A stretch of DNA of 64,000 bases from Marinobacter azerbaijanicus (GTDB lineage Bacteria > Pseudomonadota > Gammaproteobacteria > Pseudomonadales > Oleiphilaceae): NCBI RefSeq assembly GCF_030250645.1, contig NZ_JASSVS010000011.1, positions 1 through 64,000 of the forward strand, written 5' to 3'. This document shows positions 47,101 to 55,128 of this stretch, piece after piece; the stretch's first letter is position 1, and each line of letters starts with the position of its first letter. The position numbers were made by a program, and so were the translations under genes. The notes under the pieces are model-generated. The model worked only from the letters and a program-made list of their open reading frames with translations, was not told the DNA's origin and did no database searches.

Positions 47101-47466
47101 GTGGTACTCCGCAAGGGCTATGGCCTCGGCGCACAGGCCATGGCGGCCGGCAGCTTCCACGCTCCGATGTTCACCGTCGGCTGGCCAAGCAGTGAATTCG
47201 GAGCCATGGGACTGGAGGGAGCGGTTCGTCTTGGCTTTGCCAAAGAGCTGGCCGCCGTGGAAAATCAGGACGAACGCAAGGCCCTGTTCGACAAGCTGGT
47301 GGGACAACTCTACGAACGGGGCAAAGGCGTCAGCATGGCCAGCTTCCTGGAAATCGATGCGGTCATTGACCCTGCCGACACCCGGAACTGGTTGATCCGG
47401 GGCCTTGAGTCCGTCGATCCGGAATCTCTCAGGGGCGGACATCGCCCCATGGTTGATACCTGGTAA
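44188..47466 (+). CDS. Single-chain biotin-dependent acyl-CoA carboxylase
   Basis: This 1092-residue protein combines three activities usually on separate subunits. Biotin carboxylase spans about 1-450 (IANRGEIAVRVARA, ATP-grasp loop IAGGGGRGMR). A biotinyl carrier domain spans about 480-560 with AMKM and biotinyl Lys522. The carboxyltransferase (about 575-1092) starts at the N-terminal part (QRTARENLADLVDEG) and ends in the acyl-CoA/biotin part (LCDTPGFMVGPDAEKQ). Actinobacterial and some proteobacterial long-chain acyl-CoA carboxylases are built this way. The substrate (acetyl-, propionyl- or longer acyl-CoA) cannot be told from the sequence. The gene is single, with DUF2905 divergent. Confidence 0.88.
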   Translation: MPFQRLLIANRGEIAVRVARAAAELDIPTVAVYARDDSQSLHLRKADVAVALDGTGPAAYLNGERLIRIAQEYGCDAIHPGYGFLSESAGFARLCEAAGIFFIGPSPAVLDVFGDKASARQLAKKHGVPLIHGTNEATSLESAKAFMESLGEGGAVMLKAIAGGGGRGMRPVHSLEALESAFHRCQSEAATAFGNGDLYIEELIPEARHIEVQIIGDGKEVSHLWERDCTLQRRNQKIMEVAPAPGLEPELREQLLADADMLSRAVGYRGLCTIEFLVDARSGHYVFLEANPRVQVEHTITEAITGLDLVQLQIRVAAGMTLTELGLDRPPVPRGQAVQLRINMETMDQEGNARPAGGEITAYEPPTGPGIRVDGYGYSGYSTSPAYDSLLAKLVVSSEGDYPALLRRAYRALCEFRLEGVASNIGFLQNLLQHRLVQSNDVSTGFIDTHAAELMPGDATPHPSLYFSSAHTTATGPTVAAAAPEGSEPVLSPAQGVVVRIDVEPGQIVAEGQPVAVLEAMKMEFVIRAGQSGRVVALAVGTGEPVYEDHPLMFIEPEEVSAVDVSTEESVDIEHIRADLQQVLSLHQQLTDEKRPEAVAKRRKTGQRTARENLADLVDEGSFMEYGALALAAQRTRRTPEELQTLSPADGLVAGIGTVNAGLFGPQAARCMAMSYDYTVFAGTQGVMNHKKTDRMLELAERQRLPLVFYTEGGGGRPGDVDWVGVAGLDCTTFMRMARLSGNVPIIGIASGRCFAGNAALLGCCDVIIATENATIGMAGPAMIEGGGLGRFMPEEVGPVSTQSRNGVVDIVARDEAEATRLAKQYLSCFQDDLAAGETEDQRELRHLIPENRLRVYDIRKVIESLVDRNSVIELRRHFAPGMVTALVRIQGKAFGLIANNPMHLGGAIDAVAADKAARFMQLCDAHGLPLLSLCDTPGFMVGPDAEKQATVRHVSRMFVTAASMTVPFFTVVLRKGYGLGAQAMAAGSFHAPMFTVGWPSSEFGAMGLEGAVRLGFAKELAAVENQDERKALFDKLVGQLYERGKGVSMASFLEIDAVIDPADTRNWLIRGLESVDPESLRGGHRPMVDTW

Positions 47467-47545
47467 TGACACTCTGGCTGAAACCAATTATGAGCTTGTG
47501 CAATACTGGACTCCTCATTGATGCAGCCTCCAGAAGGGGACCGTT

Positions 47546-48076
47546 ATGCTGATGAATGCTGAGCAATCAACACTGGTGCTGGTAGACCTGCAGAAAAAAC
47601 TGATGCCTGCCATCAGCCACGGAGGTTCGGTGGTGGCCGAAAGCGTGCGGCTTGCGCGGATCGCCAGGCTCCTGCAAGTACCGGTTATTGCCACAGAGCA
47701 GATCCCGGAAAAACTGGGCCACAACGAGGACGACATATCAGCGCTTGCCGACCACACTGTGACCAAGATTCACTTTGATGCCTGTGGTGGTGGCCTGGTG
47801 GATGCCATTCCCAACGATCGTAAACAGGTCATCATTGGTGGCTGCGAAGCCCACGTCTGCATGTTGCAGACCGCCCTGTCACTCTTGGCCGCCGGATTCG
47901 GGGTATGGGTTGTTGAAAATGCCACCGGCTCCCGCCACGACAACGACCGCGACGCCGCTCTGGAACGTCTGCAGCAGGCGGGAGCCACCATTGTTACAGT
48001 GGAAATGGTGGCCTTCGAGTGGATGCAGCATTGTGAACACCCCTGCTTCAGGGACGTTCAGAAACTGATCAAGTAA
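47546..48076 (+). CDS. Isochorismatase-like hydrolase (YcaC type)
   Basis: This 176-residue hydrolase of the isochorismatase-like family has the catalytic triad in place: Asp in LVLVDLQ near residue 14, Lys in EKLGHNEDD and Cys in GGCEAHVC. The substrate of YcaC-like members is mostly unknown. Its start codon is ATG at 47546 (a second Met at residue 3 is also plausible). It lies 79 bp after the carboxylase and 32 bp before the cupin gene, so these may be one operon. Confidence 0.85.
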   Translation: MLMNAEQSTLVLVDLQKKLMPAISHGGSVVAESVRLARIARLLQVPVIATEQIPEKLGHNEDDISALADHTVTKIHFDACGGGLVDAIPNDRKQVIIGGCEAHVCMLQTALSLLAAGFGVWVVENATGSRHDNDRDAALERLQQAGATIVTVEMVAFEWMQHCEHPCFRDVQKLIK

Positions 48077-48108
48077 CCATCCGCCCCACTACCTGACCGG
48101 AGACCGCA

Positions 48109-48765
48109 ATGCTCAACATGGATTTCAGCAAAAGAGTCGTTATCCGTCCCGCTGACCAGGAATGGGTACCAAGCCCGGCCGGAGGTGTTCTCCGCAAACC
48201 TCTCGCCCGCGAGGAAGCCGAACGTGGCCATGCCACCAGCATTGTCCGCTACGAGCCCGGCGCCAGTTTCAAACGCCACGAGCACCCACTGGGCGAGGAA
48301 ATTCTGGTTCTTGAAGGTGTGTTCTCGGACGAGACCGGGGATTACGGTAAAGGTACCTATCTGCGTAACCCGCCCGGTAGCGGCCACGCCCCATTCAGCA
48401 AGGAAGGTTGCGTTCTGTTTGTGAAACTCCATCAGTTTGATGAGCGCGACACTGCAACCGTCTGTATCGACACCAACACGGCCCCCTGGTTACCCGGCAT
48501 TGGTGGCCTTGAGGTCATGCCCCTGCACGATTTTGAACACGAACACGTTGCGCTGGTGAAGTGGCCGGCGAAGGAGAAGTTCCAGCCCCACCGGCACTTT
48601 GGTGGTGAAGAGATACTGGTGCTCTCCGGGGAGTTCTGCGATGAAAACGGGCGCTACCCCGCCGGCACCTGGATTCGAAGCCCCCATATGAGCCAGCATC
48701 ACCCGTATGTCGAAGAGGAGACCGTGATCTGGGTGAAGACCGGCCATCTTCCCCACCAGCCCTGA
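48109..48765 (+). CDS. Double-cupin protein (ChrR/Cupin_7-like)
   Basis: The 218-residue protein consists of two related cupin domains (about 10-105 and 115-215). Each contains a metal-binding motif of the type H-x-H/GEE (HEHPLGEEILVLEGVFSDE and HRHFGGEEILVLSGEFCDE). The domain pair looks like the metal-binding half of ChrR-type anti-sigma factors but lacks their N-terminal zinc anti-sigma part. An enzymatic or sensing role is possible; substrate unknown. Confidence 0.8.
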   Translation: MLNMDFSKRVVIRPADQEWVPSPAGGVLRKPLAREEAERGHATSIVRYEPGASFKRHEHPLGEEILVLEGVFSDETGDYGKGTYLRNPPGSGHAPFSKEGCVLFVKLHQFDERDTATVCIDTNTAPWLPGIGGLEVMPLHDFEHEHVALVKWPAKEKFQPHRHFGGEEILVLSGEFCDENGRYPAGTWIRSPHMSQHHPYVEEETVIWVKTGHLPHQP

Positions 48766-48875
48766 CGCGGTTAACAGTGACGGCTACGAATCAGAGGCTT
48801 TGCAAACACCGTAAGATGAATTCCTGAAGGATGTAAACGTCGAAATCGGTAACCAGACGGGAAGAACTTACAAAT

Positions 48876-48889
48876 TTACGTTTACGTAA
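48876..48889. promoter_or_regulatory. LiuR-like operator
   Basis: A perfect inverted repeat TTACGT-TT-ACGTAA. MerR-family LiuR, which controls branched-chain amino acid catabolism in many proteobacteria, binds repeats of this form (recalled, not checked). The next plus-strand gene is a leucine/valine dehydrogenase, which fits, although the site is 469 bp from its ATG. Confidence 0.55.
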
Positions 48890-48940
48890 GGTAGAGCTAT
48901 CTGACTGTTACCGTTACCATTTTCAGAATCATTGCAAATT

Positions 48941-48953
48941 GTGTGATTCACAC
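48941..48953. promoter_or_regulatory. Short palindrome, possible operator
   Basis: The sequence GTGTGA-T-TCACAC is a perfect palindrome just upstream of a possible -35 element. Spacing is too short for CRP, and no factor can be named. Confidence 0.3.
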
Positions 48954-49357
48954 CCATTGACGATGATGTAAAAGCTATCTAGTCTTTTTTCAGCCGGGCC
49001 CCAAAAGGGCTTCGGCGTATGAAATCATGCCAACCGGCCTACCCGCCGGGGCACAACAACAAAATGACCACGAAAGCCGTGATCCGGCCTGGTGGAAGAG
49101 GATTTCAGTATGTCACTGGTAAATCAGTCCCCGATGATGGGCCCATGCGCCCGTATTCTGCAACTCCCGCTTACGCATTCCGTTCCTGCACCGCGATCGT
49201 TCCGATCGAATCTGCTACGAAGTTTCATCCCAACTCGATTACTGCAGCCTCAATCAGACATTTGACCCTACCGGTCTATCACCCGCTAGCGATTCAGTTT
49301 CGGCTTTGCCGCAACCAGGGTGGATCCCTATGCAAACGCGTTTAAAGGAACCAGAAA

Positions 49358-50419
49358 ATGACTGTATTTACTCATCCTGAATTCGACCACCACGAACACC
49401 TGACGTTCTGCTGCGACCCTGAGACCGGGCTGCGTGCCATCATTGCTGTCCATAACACCTCCCGGGGCCCCGCTCTTGGTGGCTGCCGCATGTTCCCCTA
49501 CGCCAGCGACGAAGAGGCGCTCCGTGACGTTCTGCGCCTGTCACGGGGCATGACCTACAAGTCCGCCCTCGCCAATCTCAATCTGGGCGGCGGGAAGTCT
49601 GTCATCATTGGTGACCCACGCCAGCACAAGACCGAAGCCCTGCTTGAATCCATGGGCCGGTTCCTGGAGCAGTTGGGCGGTTTATACATTGCCGCGGAAG
49701 ATTCCGGCACCAGCGTTGCGGACCTTAAGGTCATGGCACGCCAGACCAGCAATGTGGCCGGCATCAGGGACCGCCCGGGATTTGACGGCAAACCCAGCAA
49801 CGGTGACCCCTCACCCGCCACGGCCTGGGGTACCTTTGTGGGCATCAAGTCCGCCGTGAAGCACCAACTGGGCCGCACGGACCTTGAAGGCCTGAAGGTA
49901 GCAGTCCAGGGCATCGGTAACGTCGGCTACAGACTGGCGCAGCATCTCAGCGATGCCGGCGCAAAACTGTGGGTGTATGACATCCACCAGGACCAGATGG
50001 ACCGCGCGGTTGCAGAGCTCGGTGCCACACCGGCCACCGCGGAGGAAATTCTCTATCTGCCGGTGGATGTGGTAGCCCCCTGCGCCATGGGCGCGGTGCT
50101 GAATGACCAGTCCATCGCCAAACTTCGAGCGCCTATCGTTGCCGGCGCCGCCAACAACCAGCTTGCCAGTCCGGCCCACGACGAACTGCTACGTAAGCAC
50201 GGCGTCCTCTACGCACCGGATTTCGTGATTAACGCCGGCGGCATCATTGATGTGTACTACGAGCGCACCGGCCCGGATCCGGACGCCGTACGCCAGCATG
50301 TGGACACCATTGGCCAGACACTGGAGGAAATATTCCAGCGCTCAGAGCGTGATGACCTGCCCACCGGGCAGATTGCCGACCAACTGGCAGAGGAAAGATT
50401 CCGGCACATACCCCGTTGA
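49358..50419 (+). CDS. Leucine/valine (Glu/Leu/Phe/Val) dehydrogenase
   Basis: This 353-residue NAD-dependent enzyme deaminates branched-chain amino acids to keto acids. Catalytic lysines are Lys68 (TYKSA) and Lys80 (GGGKS), with an Asp in AEDSGTSVADL. The NAD-binding Rossmann motif is GIGNVGYRLAQHL. Length fits leucine dehydrogenase; substrate preference among Leu, Val, Ile and Phe is not decided by the sequence. A good ribosome site (AAAGGAACC) precedes the ATG. The downstream amino acid transporter is probably co-transcribed. Confidence 0.9.
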   Translation: MTVFTHPEFDHHEHLTFCCDPETGLRAIIAVHNTSRGPALGGCRMFPYASDEEALRDVLRLSRGMTYKSALANLNLGGGKSVIIGDPRQHKTEALLESMGRFLEQLGGLYIAAEDSGTSVADLKVMARQTSNVAGIRDRPGFDGKPSNGDPSPATAWGTFVGIKSAVKHQLGRTDLEGLKVAVQGIGNVGYRLAQHLSDAGAKLWVYDIHQDQMDRAVAELGATPATAEEILYLPVDVVAPCAMGAVLNDQSIAKLRAPIVAGAANNQLASPAHDELLRKHGVLYAPDFVINAGGIIDVYYERTGPDPDAVRQHVDTIGQTLEEIFQRSERDDLPTGQIADQLAEERFRHIPR

Positions 50420-50480
50420 TGGCGGCGTCGCTGTCATCACTCATTACCCCGAAAACAAAAACAGTAAACAGGAGAAGACA

Positions 50481-51887
50481 ATGAGTAATGCTTATTCATC
50501 CGCTGCAGGCGGTGCCATGGACAAAGCGGCGGCTGCGCGCGGACTATGGTCGTCGCGTCTCGCTTTTATCCTGGCGGCCACCGGTTCTGCTGTAGGGCTG
50601 GGCAATATCTGGAAGTTTCCATACATCACTGGAGAGAACGGTGGCGGCGCCTTTGTTCTGGTGTACCTGCTGTGTATTGCCGCCGTAGGCCTTCCCATCA
50701 TGATGGCTGAAGTTCTGATTGGCCGCCGTGGTGGGCACAGCCCCGTCAACAGCATGCGGGCCATTACCAACCAGGAGGGCCTGAAACCGGCATGGCGCTG
50801 GGTCGCCGGGATCGGCGTACTGGCTGGCTTCCTGATTCTGTCATTCTATTCGGTGATCGGTGGCTGGGCCATTTCCTATGTGGGCACGGCTGCCACAGGG
50901 CAGCTGGCGGGCCAGAGCGCTGAATCCATCGGTGCTATCTTCTCCGGGCTGCTGGGCGACCCGATCAAGCTGCTGTTATGGCACACCGTGTTCATGGCAT
51001 TGGTGATGATTGTTGTTGCCCGTGGTGTTCGTTCCGGCCTTGAGCGCGCCGTGAGCATTCTGATGCCGGCCCTGTTCGTGCTGTTGCTGATTGTGGTTGG
51101 CTACGCGATGACCACCGGCCACTTCGGTCAGGCGGTGAGCTTCCTGTTCCAGCCGGACTTCTCGAAACTCACCACATCCGGCGTACTGGTGGCCCTGGGA
51201 CATGCCTTCTTCACGCTCAGTCTGGGCATGGGCATCATGATGGCCTACGGGTCCTATCTGCCGAAGAACATTTCCATCGCCAAGACCTCCGTCGCCGTGT
51301 CGCTGATGGACACAGTGGTGGCATTGCTGGCGGGGCTGGCGATATTCCCCATTGTCTTCGCCAACGGCCTTGAACCCGGAGCGGGCCCGGGGCTGATTTT
51401 CCAGACCTTGCCCCTGGCCTTCGGCCAGATGCCCATGGGCAGCCTGTTCGGTACGCTGTTTTTTGTACTGCTGATTTTCGCCGCCTGGACGTCCGGCATC
51501 TCGCTGCTGGAGCCTCTGGTGGAATGGCTTGAGGAACAGAAAGGCATGAATCGCACACTGAGCACCCTGGGAGCGGGTATTGCCTGCTGGCTGCTGGGCA
51601 TCGCCTCCATTCTGTCTCTGAACCTGTGGTCCGATGTGGCACCGCTGGGCATGTTTGCGATGTTCGAGGGCAAGACCATCTTTGATCTTCTCGACTTCCT
51701 GACCGCCAACATCCTGTTGCCGCTTGGTGGACTGCTGGTAGCCGTGTTTGTCGGCTGGTTCCTGTCCCGGAAAGCTCTGGAAGAGGAGCTGTCCATGTCA
51801 CCCGCCGTCTTTACCGCCTGGTACCGGGTACTGCGCTATTTCACACCGGTTGCTGTGGCCATCGTATTCATCTATAACCTGGTTTAA
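50481..51887 (+). CDS. Sodium-dependent amino acid transporter (NSS family)
   Basis: This 468-residue symporter has the LeuT fold. The first helix contains the sodium-site signature GSAVGLGNIWKFPYITGENG, and about eleven to twelve helices follow. The start at 50481 has the ribosome site AGGAGAAG. It lies 61 bp after the leucine/valine dehydrogenase, suggesting it imports the amino acid that enzyme degrades. The specific substrate is inferred. Confidence 0.9.
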   Translation: MSNAYSSAAGGAMDKAAAARGLWSSRLAFILAATGSAVGLGNIWKFPYITGENGGGAFVLVYLLCIAAVGLPIMMAEVLIGRRGGHSPVNSMRAITNQEGLKPAWRWVAGIGVLAGFLILSFYSVIGGWAISYVGTAATGQLAGQSAESIGAIFSGLLGDPIKLLLWHTVFMALVMIVVARGVRSGLERAVSILMPALFVLLLIVVGYAMTTGHFGQAVSFLFQPDFSKLTTSGVLVALGHAFFTLSLGMGIMMAYGSYLPKNISIAKTSVAVSLMDTVVALLAGLAIFPIVFANGLEPGAGPGLIFQTLPLAFGQMPMGSLFGTLFFVLLIFAAWTSGISLLEPLVEWLEEQKGMNRTLSTLGAGIACWLLGIASILSLNLWSDVAPLGMFAMFEGKTIFDLLDFLTANILLPLGGLLVAVFVGWFLSRKALEEELSMSPAVFTAWYRVLRYFTPVAVAIVFIYNLV

Positions 51888-51906
51888 CCCCTGCTTACCA
51901 CTGAAC

Positions 51907-51937
51907 AGCACCGGCACTCCCCTGGAGTGCCGGTGCT
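51907..51937. terminator. Bidirectional hairpin between convergent genes
   Basis: A perfect 14-bp stem (AGCACCGGCACTCC and its complement) with a 3-base loop, located between the convergent amino acid transporter and MFS genes and overlapping the MFS stop codon. A T-run is weak on both sides, so termination strength is uncertain. Confidence 0.6.
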
Positions 51938-53123
51938 AATCCGCCAGCTCCGGCGCCGCCGGGCGGCTCGTCAACCAGACCGCCATCAACACACCGTGCA
52001 GAACCAGGAACGGCACGGCAATCAGCAACAATCCCGTCCAGTTAAATGCCGCCAACACCACTCCGGCGCTCAGTGCAGCCGTTGCCTGTGAGCCAAACAC
52101 CATCAGGTCGTTCAGGCCCTGCACACGGAAGCGCTCTTCGTCGCGATATCCCTGTGGCAGAAGCGTGGTCCCTCCCACAAACAGGAAGTTCCAACCAATG
52201 CCCAAGAGGACCAATGCGGTCAGATAATGATGGAAACCAATGCCGCTGAAGGCCACCGCCACACACCCGAGATAGGCCATCAATCCCAGCCCCATCATTC
52301 GCGGGATGCCCACAACACGGATCAGCCAGCCGCTGACCAGCGACGGCAGATACATGGCCATGATGTGAATCTGGATCACCCACTTGGCGTCTTCAAGAGG
52401 GTGGTCCGCCACTTCCGTCATGCTGAGGGGGGTGGCGGTCATAATGAAGCTCATGATGGCGTAACCGATGGCAGCAGCGCTGATCGACACCCAGATAACC
52501 GGCTGCCGCAGAATGGCCGCCATTGGGCGGCCGCCACCGGCGATGGTTTCTCGCACCCGTTCACCACTGGCGCGATACCCCAATACCAGCACTGCCATGG
52601 CAACAACCTGAACAGTGCCCAGAGCAAGCCACCCGCCCATGAAAGGATATTCCGCCTGCCCGCCACCACCGGCCAGCGCGATTTCAGGCCCCAGCCAGGC
52701 CGCTACCAGTCCGCCAAGCAGCACTCTGGCGGCGGCAGAACCGGCCATCGCGGGAGGGACGGATTCCATGGCGGCAAAGCGATACTGGTGCACCACTGCC
52801 AGCCCGGTTCCACCAACCACGGCTGCGGCGCACAGTAACGGAAAGCTGCTGGTCAAGGCTGCCAGGGCTCCAAGCATGCCCGCCGAGGTTCCGGCCAAAG
52901 TACCCAGCAACATGACCGGCTTTCTTCCCAGGCGTTCCATCAGCCAGGTGGCGGGTTTGATTGCCAGTACAGTGCCCACAACCACAAGCCCTACCGGCAG
53001 GGTGGCCAGCTCCGGCGAAGGCGCCAGCAAGCGGCCGTGAATACTTCCGATGAAAACGATGAAAGGCGCTGTGCACATTGCCAGCGCCTGGGCGGCAACC
53101 AGTATCCATACATTGAGTGGCAT
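51936..53123 (-). CDS. Major facilitator superfamily transporter
   Basis: This 395-residue permease has about twelve helices. The loop between helices 2 and 3 has an MFS-type pattern (MERLGRKPVML), and a second, related half follows. Substrate unknown. It starts with MPLNVWILVAAQALAMC about nine bases after the stop of cheR, so it may be read in the same transcript, although it has no obvious relation to chemotaxis. Confidence 0.88.
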   Translation of the reverse strand: MPLNVWILVAAQALAMCTAPFIVFIGSIHGRLLAPSPELATLPVGLVVVGTVLAIKPATWLMERLGRKPVMLLGTLAGTSAGMLGALAALTSSFPLLCAAAVVGGTGLAVVHQYRFAAMESVPPAMAGSAAARVLLGGLVAAWLGPEIALAGGGGQAEYPFMGGWLALGTVQVVAMAVLVLGYRASGERVRETIAGGGRPMAAILRQPVIWVSISAAAIGYAIMSFIMTATPLSMTEVADHPLEDAKWVIQIHIMAMYLPSLVSGWLIRVVGIPRMMGLGLMAYLGCVAVAFSGIGFHHYLTALVLLGIGWNFLFVGGTTLLPQGYRDEERFRVQGLNDLMVFGSQATAALSAGVVLAAFNWTGLLLIAVPFLVLHGVLMAVWLTSRPAAPELAD

Positions 53124-53132
53124 AGGGCGGGC

Positions 53133-53960
53133 CTATTTCTTTCTGTAGATGATCCCGGGGTGGCACTGCACCATTTCATACAGATGAGGCAGACCGTTCA
53201 GCGATTCCGATGCCCCCAGTATCAGATAGCCACCAGGATTGAGAGTGGCGTGTATGCGGGTCAGAATGTCTTTTTTGAGCTCTGCCGAAAAGTAGATCAG
53301 CACGTTGCGGCACAGCACGATGTCAAACTTTCCAAGCATGTAGCGTTCAAGCAGGTTCATCTCACGGAACTCAACCATGCTCTTGATCTGCGGTCTGATC
53401 TGCCAACTGCCATTCATGGCAGGGGTAAAAAACTGTTTCTGCCGTTCAGGCGACAGACCGCGGCCAATGGCAATCATCTCATATTCACCTCGCCGCGCCA
53501 CTTCCAGCACGCTCTTGGAGATATCCGTGGCAGTGATTTTCACGTCCCGGAGCTTGCCGGGTCGCTGGCGGCGAAACTCTTCGATAATCATGGCCACCGA
53601 GTAAGGCTCCTGGCCAGTTGAACAGGCGGCGGACCAGATACGCAGCGGCTGGGTTAATTTCCTCTCGCCAAATTCTGGCAGCAGCTTTTCCTGCAGGATC
53701 CGGAATGGATGATTGTCGCGAAACCACAGGGTTTCGTTTGTTGTCATCGCGTCAATCACGACTTCCTTGAGACTGCTGCGGCCGGATCGCTTCACACGTT
53801 CAAGCAGCTCAGCCAGAGTGCTCAGCCTGTTTTCCTCCATGATCCGGCGCAGCCGGCTCTTCACCAGATACTGTTTGTTATCCCCCAGCAAAATGCCACA
53901 GGCATCCTGCAGGAACGTTTTGAAGGCCTCGTATTCCTGTGGCGTTATGTCAGCTTTCAT
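53133..53960 (-). CDS. cheR: Chemotaxis protein methyltransferase CheR
   Basis: CheR methylates glutamates of chemoreceptors with SAM. The 275 residues contain the N-terminal helical domain (about 5-75; FKTFLQDACGILLGDNKQYLVKSR split over the region) and the SAM domain with the motif SAACSTGQEPYSVAMI and the conserved DIVLCRNVLIYF. The gene follows cheV by about 40 bp, the usual order in flagellar regions of pseudomonads and relatives. Confidence 0.95.
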   Translation of the reverse strand: MKADITPQEYEAFKTFLQDACGILLGDNKQYLVKSRLRRIMEENRLSTLAELLERVKRSGRSSLKEVVIDAMTTNETLWFRDNHPFRILQEKLLPEFGERKLTQPLRIWSAACSTGQEPYSVAMIIEEFRRQRPGKLRDVKITATDISKSVLEVARRGEYEMIAIGRGLSPERQKQFFTPAMNGSWQIRPQIKSMVEFREMNLLERYMLGKFDIVLCRNVLIYFSAELKKDILTRIHATLNPGGYLILGASESLNGLPHLYEMVQCHPGIIYRKK

Positions 53961-53999
53961 TGGATCTCATTATCGAGTGAGTCGGGAGCGACTGCCGCG

Positions 54000-54932
54000 T
54001 CACTGCTCGCGATCAATAATTTCCATGACCCGTTCCGCCAGTTCATCCGGGCTGAATTTGGCCATGAAATCGTCCGCACCTACTTTCTGCACCATCGCCT
54101 TGTTGAACACGCCACTCAGTGAGGTGTGCAACATGATAAATACATCCCTGATTGCAGGGTCATTTTTGCATCTGGTGACCAGAGTGTACCCGTCCATTTC
54201 CGGCATTTCGACATCAGAAATGATCAGTGAAAGATGATCTGCGGCGCGGGATCCGTCAGCGGTGATCTCCTGGAGATAGTCATAGGCCTGTTTGCCGTCG
54301 TTTTTTGTAACCACTTCCATGCCAATGGCGGTAAGGCAACGCTCTATCTGGCGCCGCGCAACGGAGGAATCGTCCACCACCAGCACCGGCAGATGGCCGG
54401 GCACCCTTTCGGCGCTGCGGGTACGGAGTTCCTCGGTCACATCCTCCTCGAATGGTGACACCTCCGAGAGGATCTTTTCCACATCAATGATCTCGACCAG
54501 CTTGTCTTCGAAATGCGTAACCGCCGTCAGGTATACATCTTTTCCCGCACCCTTGGGTGGCGGAAGTATGTCCTCCCAGTTCATATTCACGATGCGGTCC
54601 ACACCGGCCACGAGGAATCCCTGGGTCCTGCGATTGTATTCGGTGATAATCACAAAACTGGTGGCTATCTCTTCCGGAGGAATACCGGGGAGCCTGATCG
54701 ACAGGCCAAGGTCAATAATGGGGATGGTCTCGCCGCGAATATGGGCAACACCTCGCACCATGGGTCGACTGTTCGGTAGCGACGACAGTTTCGGGCACTG
54801 AAGCACTTCTTTGACCTTGAATACGTTGATACCGTAAGTCTGCCTGCCGCGAAGGCGGAACAACAGAAGCTCAAGGCGATTCTGCCCCACCAGCTGTGTG
54901 CGCTGATTTACACTGTCCAATACCCCTGCCAT
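54000..54932 (-). CDS. cheV: Chemotaxis coupling protein CheV
   Basis: This 310-residue protein combines an N-terminal CheW domain (about 15-165; FRLRGRQTYGINVFKVKEVL and IPIIDLGLSIRLPG) with a C-terminal receiver domain (about 185-305; VLVVDDSSVARRQIE and phosphorylation site SLIISDVEMPEMDGY). It links receptors to CheA and provides adaptation. The start at 54932 (MAGVLDSVNQRTQLVG) is the family norm and has a GGGAGAG ribosome site. Confidence 0.94.
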   Translation of the reverse strand: MAGVLDSVNQRTQLVGQNRLELLLFRLRGRQTYGINVFKVKEVLQCPKLSSLPNSRPMVRGVAHIRGETIPIIDLGLSIRLPGIPPEEIATSFVIITEYNRRTQGFLVAGVDRIVNMNWEDILPPPKGAGKDVYLTAVTHFEDKLVEIIDVEKILSEVSPFEEDVTEELRTRSAERVPGHLPVLVVDDSSVARRQIERCLTAIGMEVVTKNDGKQAYDYLQEITADGSRAADHLSLIISDVEMPEMDGYTLVTRCKNDPAIRDVFIMLHTSLSGVFNKAMVQKVGADDFMAKFSPDELAERVMEIIDREQ

Positions 54933-54962
54933 CGTCTGCTCTCCCACTCTACGACTAACTGC

Positions 54963-54978
54963 CGGCACGCATCTTGCT
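54963..54978 (+). promoter_or_regulatory. Candidate sigma-54 promoter before flgA
   Basis: The sequence CGGCAC-N5-TTGCT matches the sigma-54 consensus (TGGCAC-N5-TTGCW) except the first base, with GG and GC in the -24/-12 positions. It points towards flgA, giving a 5' leader of about 140 nt. FlgA in pseudomonads and relatives is often under RpoN/FleQ control. Confidence 0.45.
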
Positions 54979-55128
54979 GCGTTACTGTTCAAAGTTCTAC
55001 GGCACGCAACATGTGCCGGATTATTGACTCTTTGGTCAGGCTTAACGGCCGGATTCAGGAATCATTAGGATATTCCCGAATAACGGGACATGGCCCGGTT
55101 ATTGACAGCATAGGACAAACTGCATCGT

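Larger units (their letters stand above)
48766..49357. other. Long intergenic leader before the leucine dehydrogenase gene
   Basis: The 592 bp has no gene I can support; the only sizeable frame (49019-49345, 108 codons) lacks a recognisable domain and a good ribosome site. A LiuR-like operator (48876-48889) and a palindrome (48941-48953) lie in the upstream part. A TTGACG near 48957 may be a -35 element, which would leave a transcribed leader of about 370 nt. A CGATCG-TTC-CGATCG repeat occurs near 49195. The leader matches no riboswitch I know. Confidence 0.5.

Noticed and set aside
45400..47487. 695-codon open frame on the minus strand within the acyl-CoA carboxylase
   Set aside because: It mirrors the codon bias of the carboxylase gene and matches no family. 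The plus strand carries all known motifs.
48941..48953. CRP site
   Set aside because: The half sites TGTGA and TCACA are present, but with 1 base between them instead of 6, so the site cannot bind CRP in the normal way.
49019..49345. 108-codon frame upstream of the leucine dehydrogenase
   Set aside because: It has no recognisable domain, no good ribosome site and composition unlike the neighbouring genes. It is more likely part of the leader.
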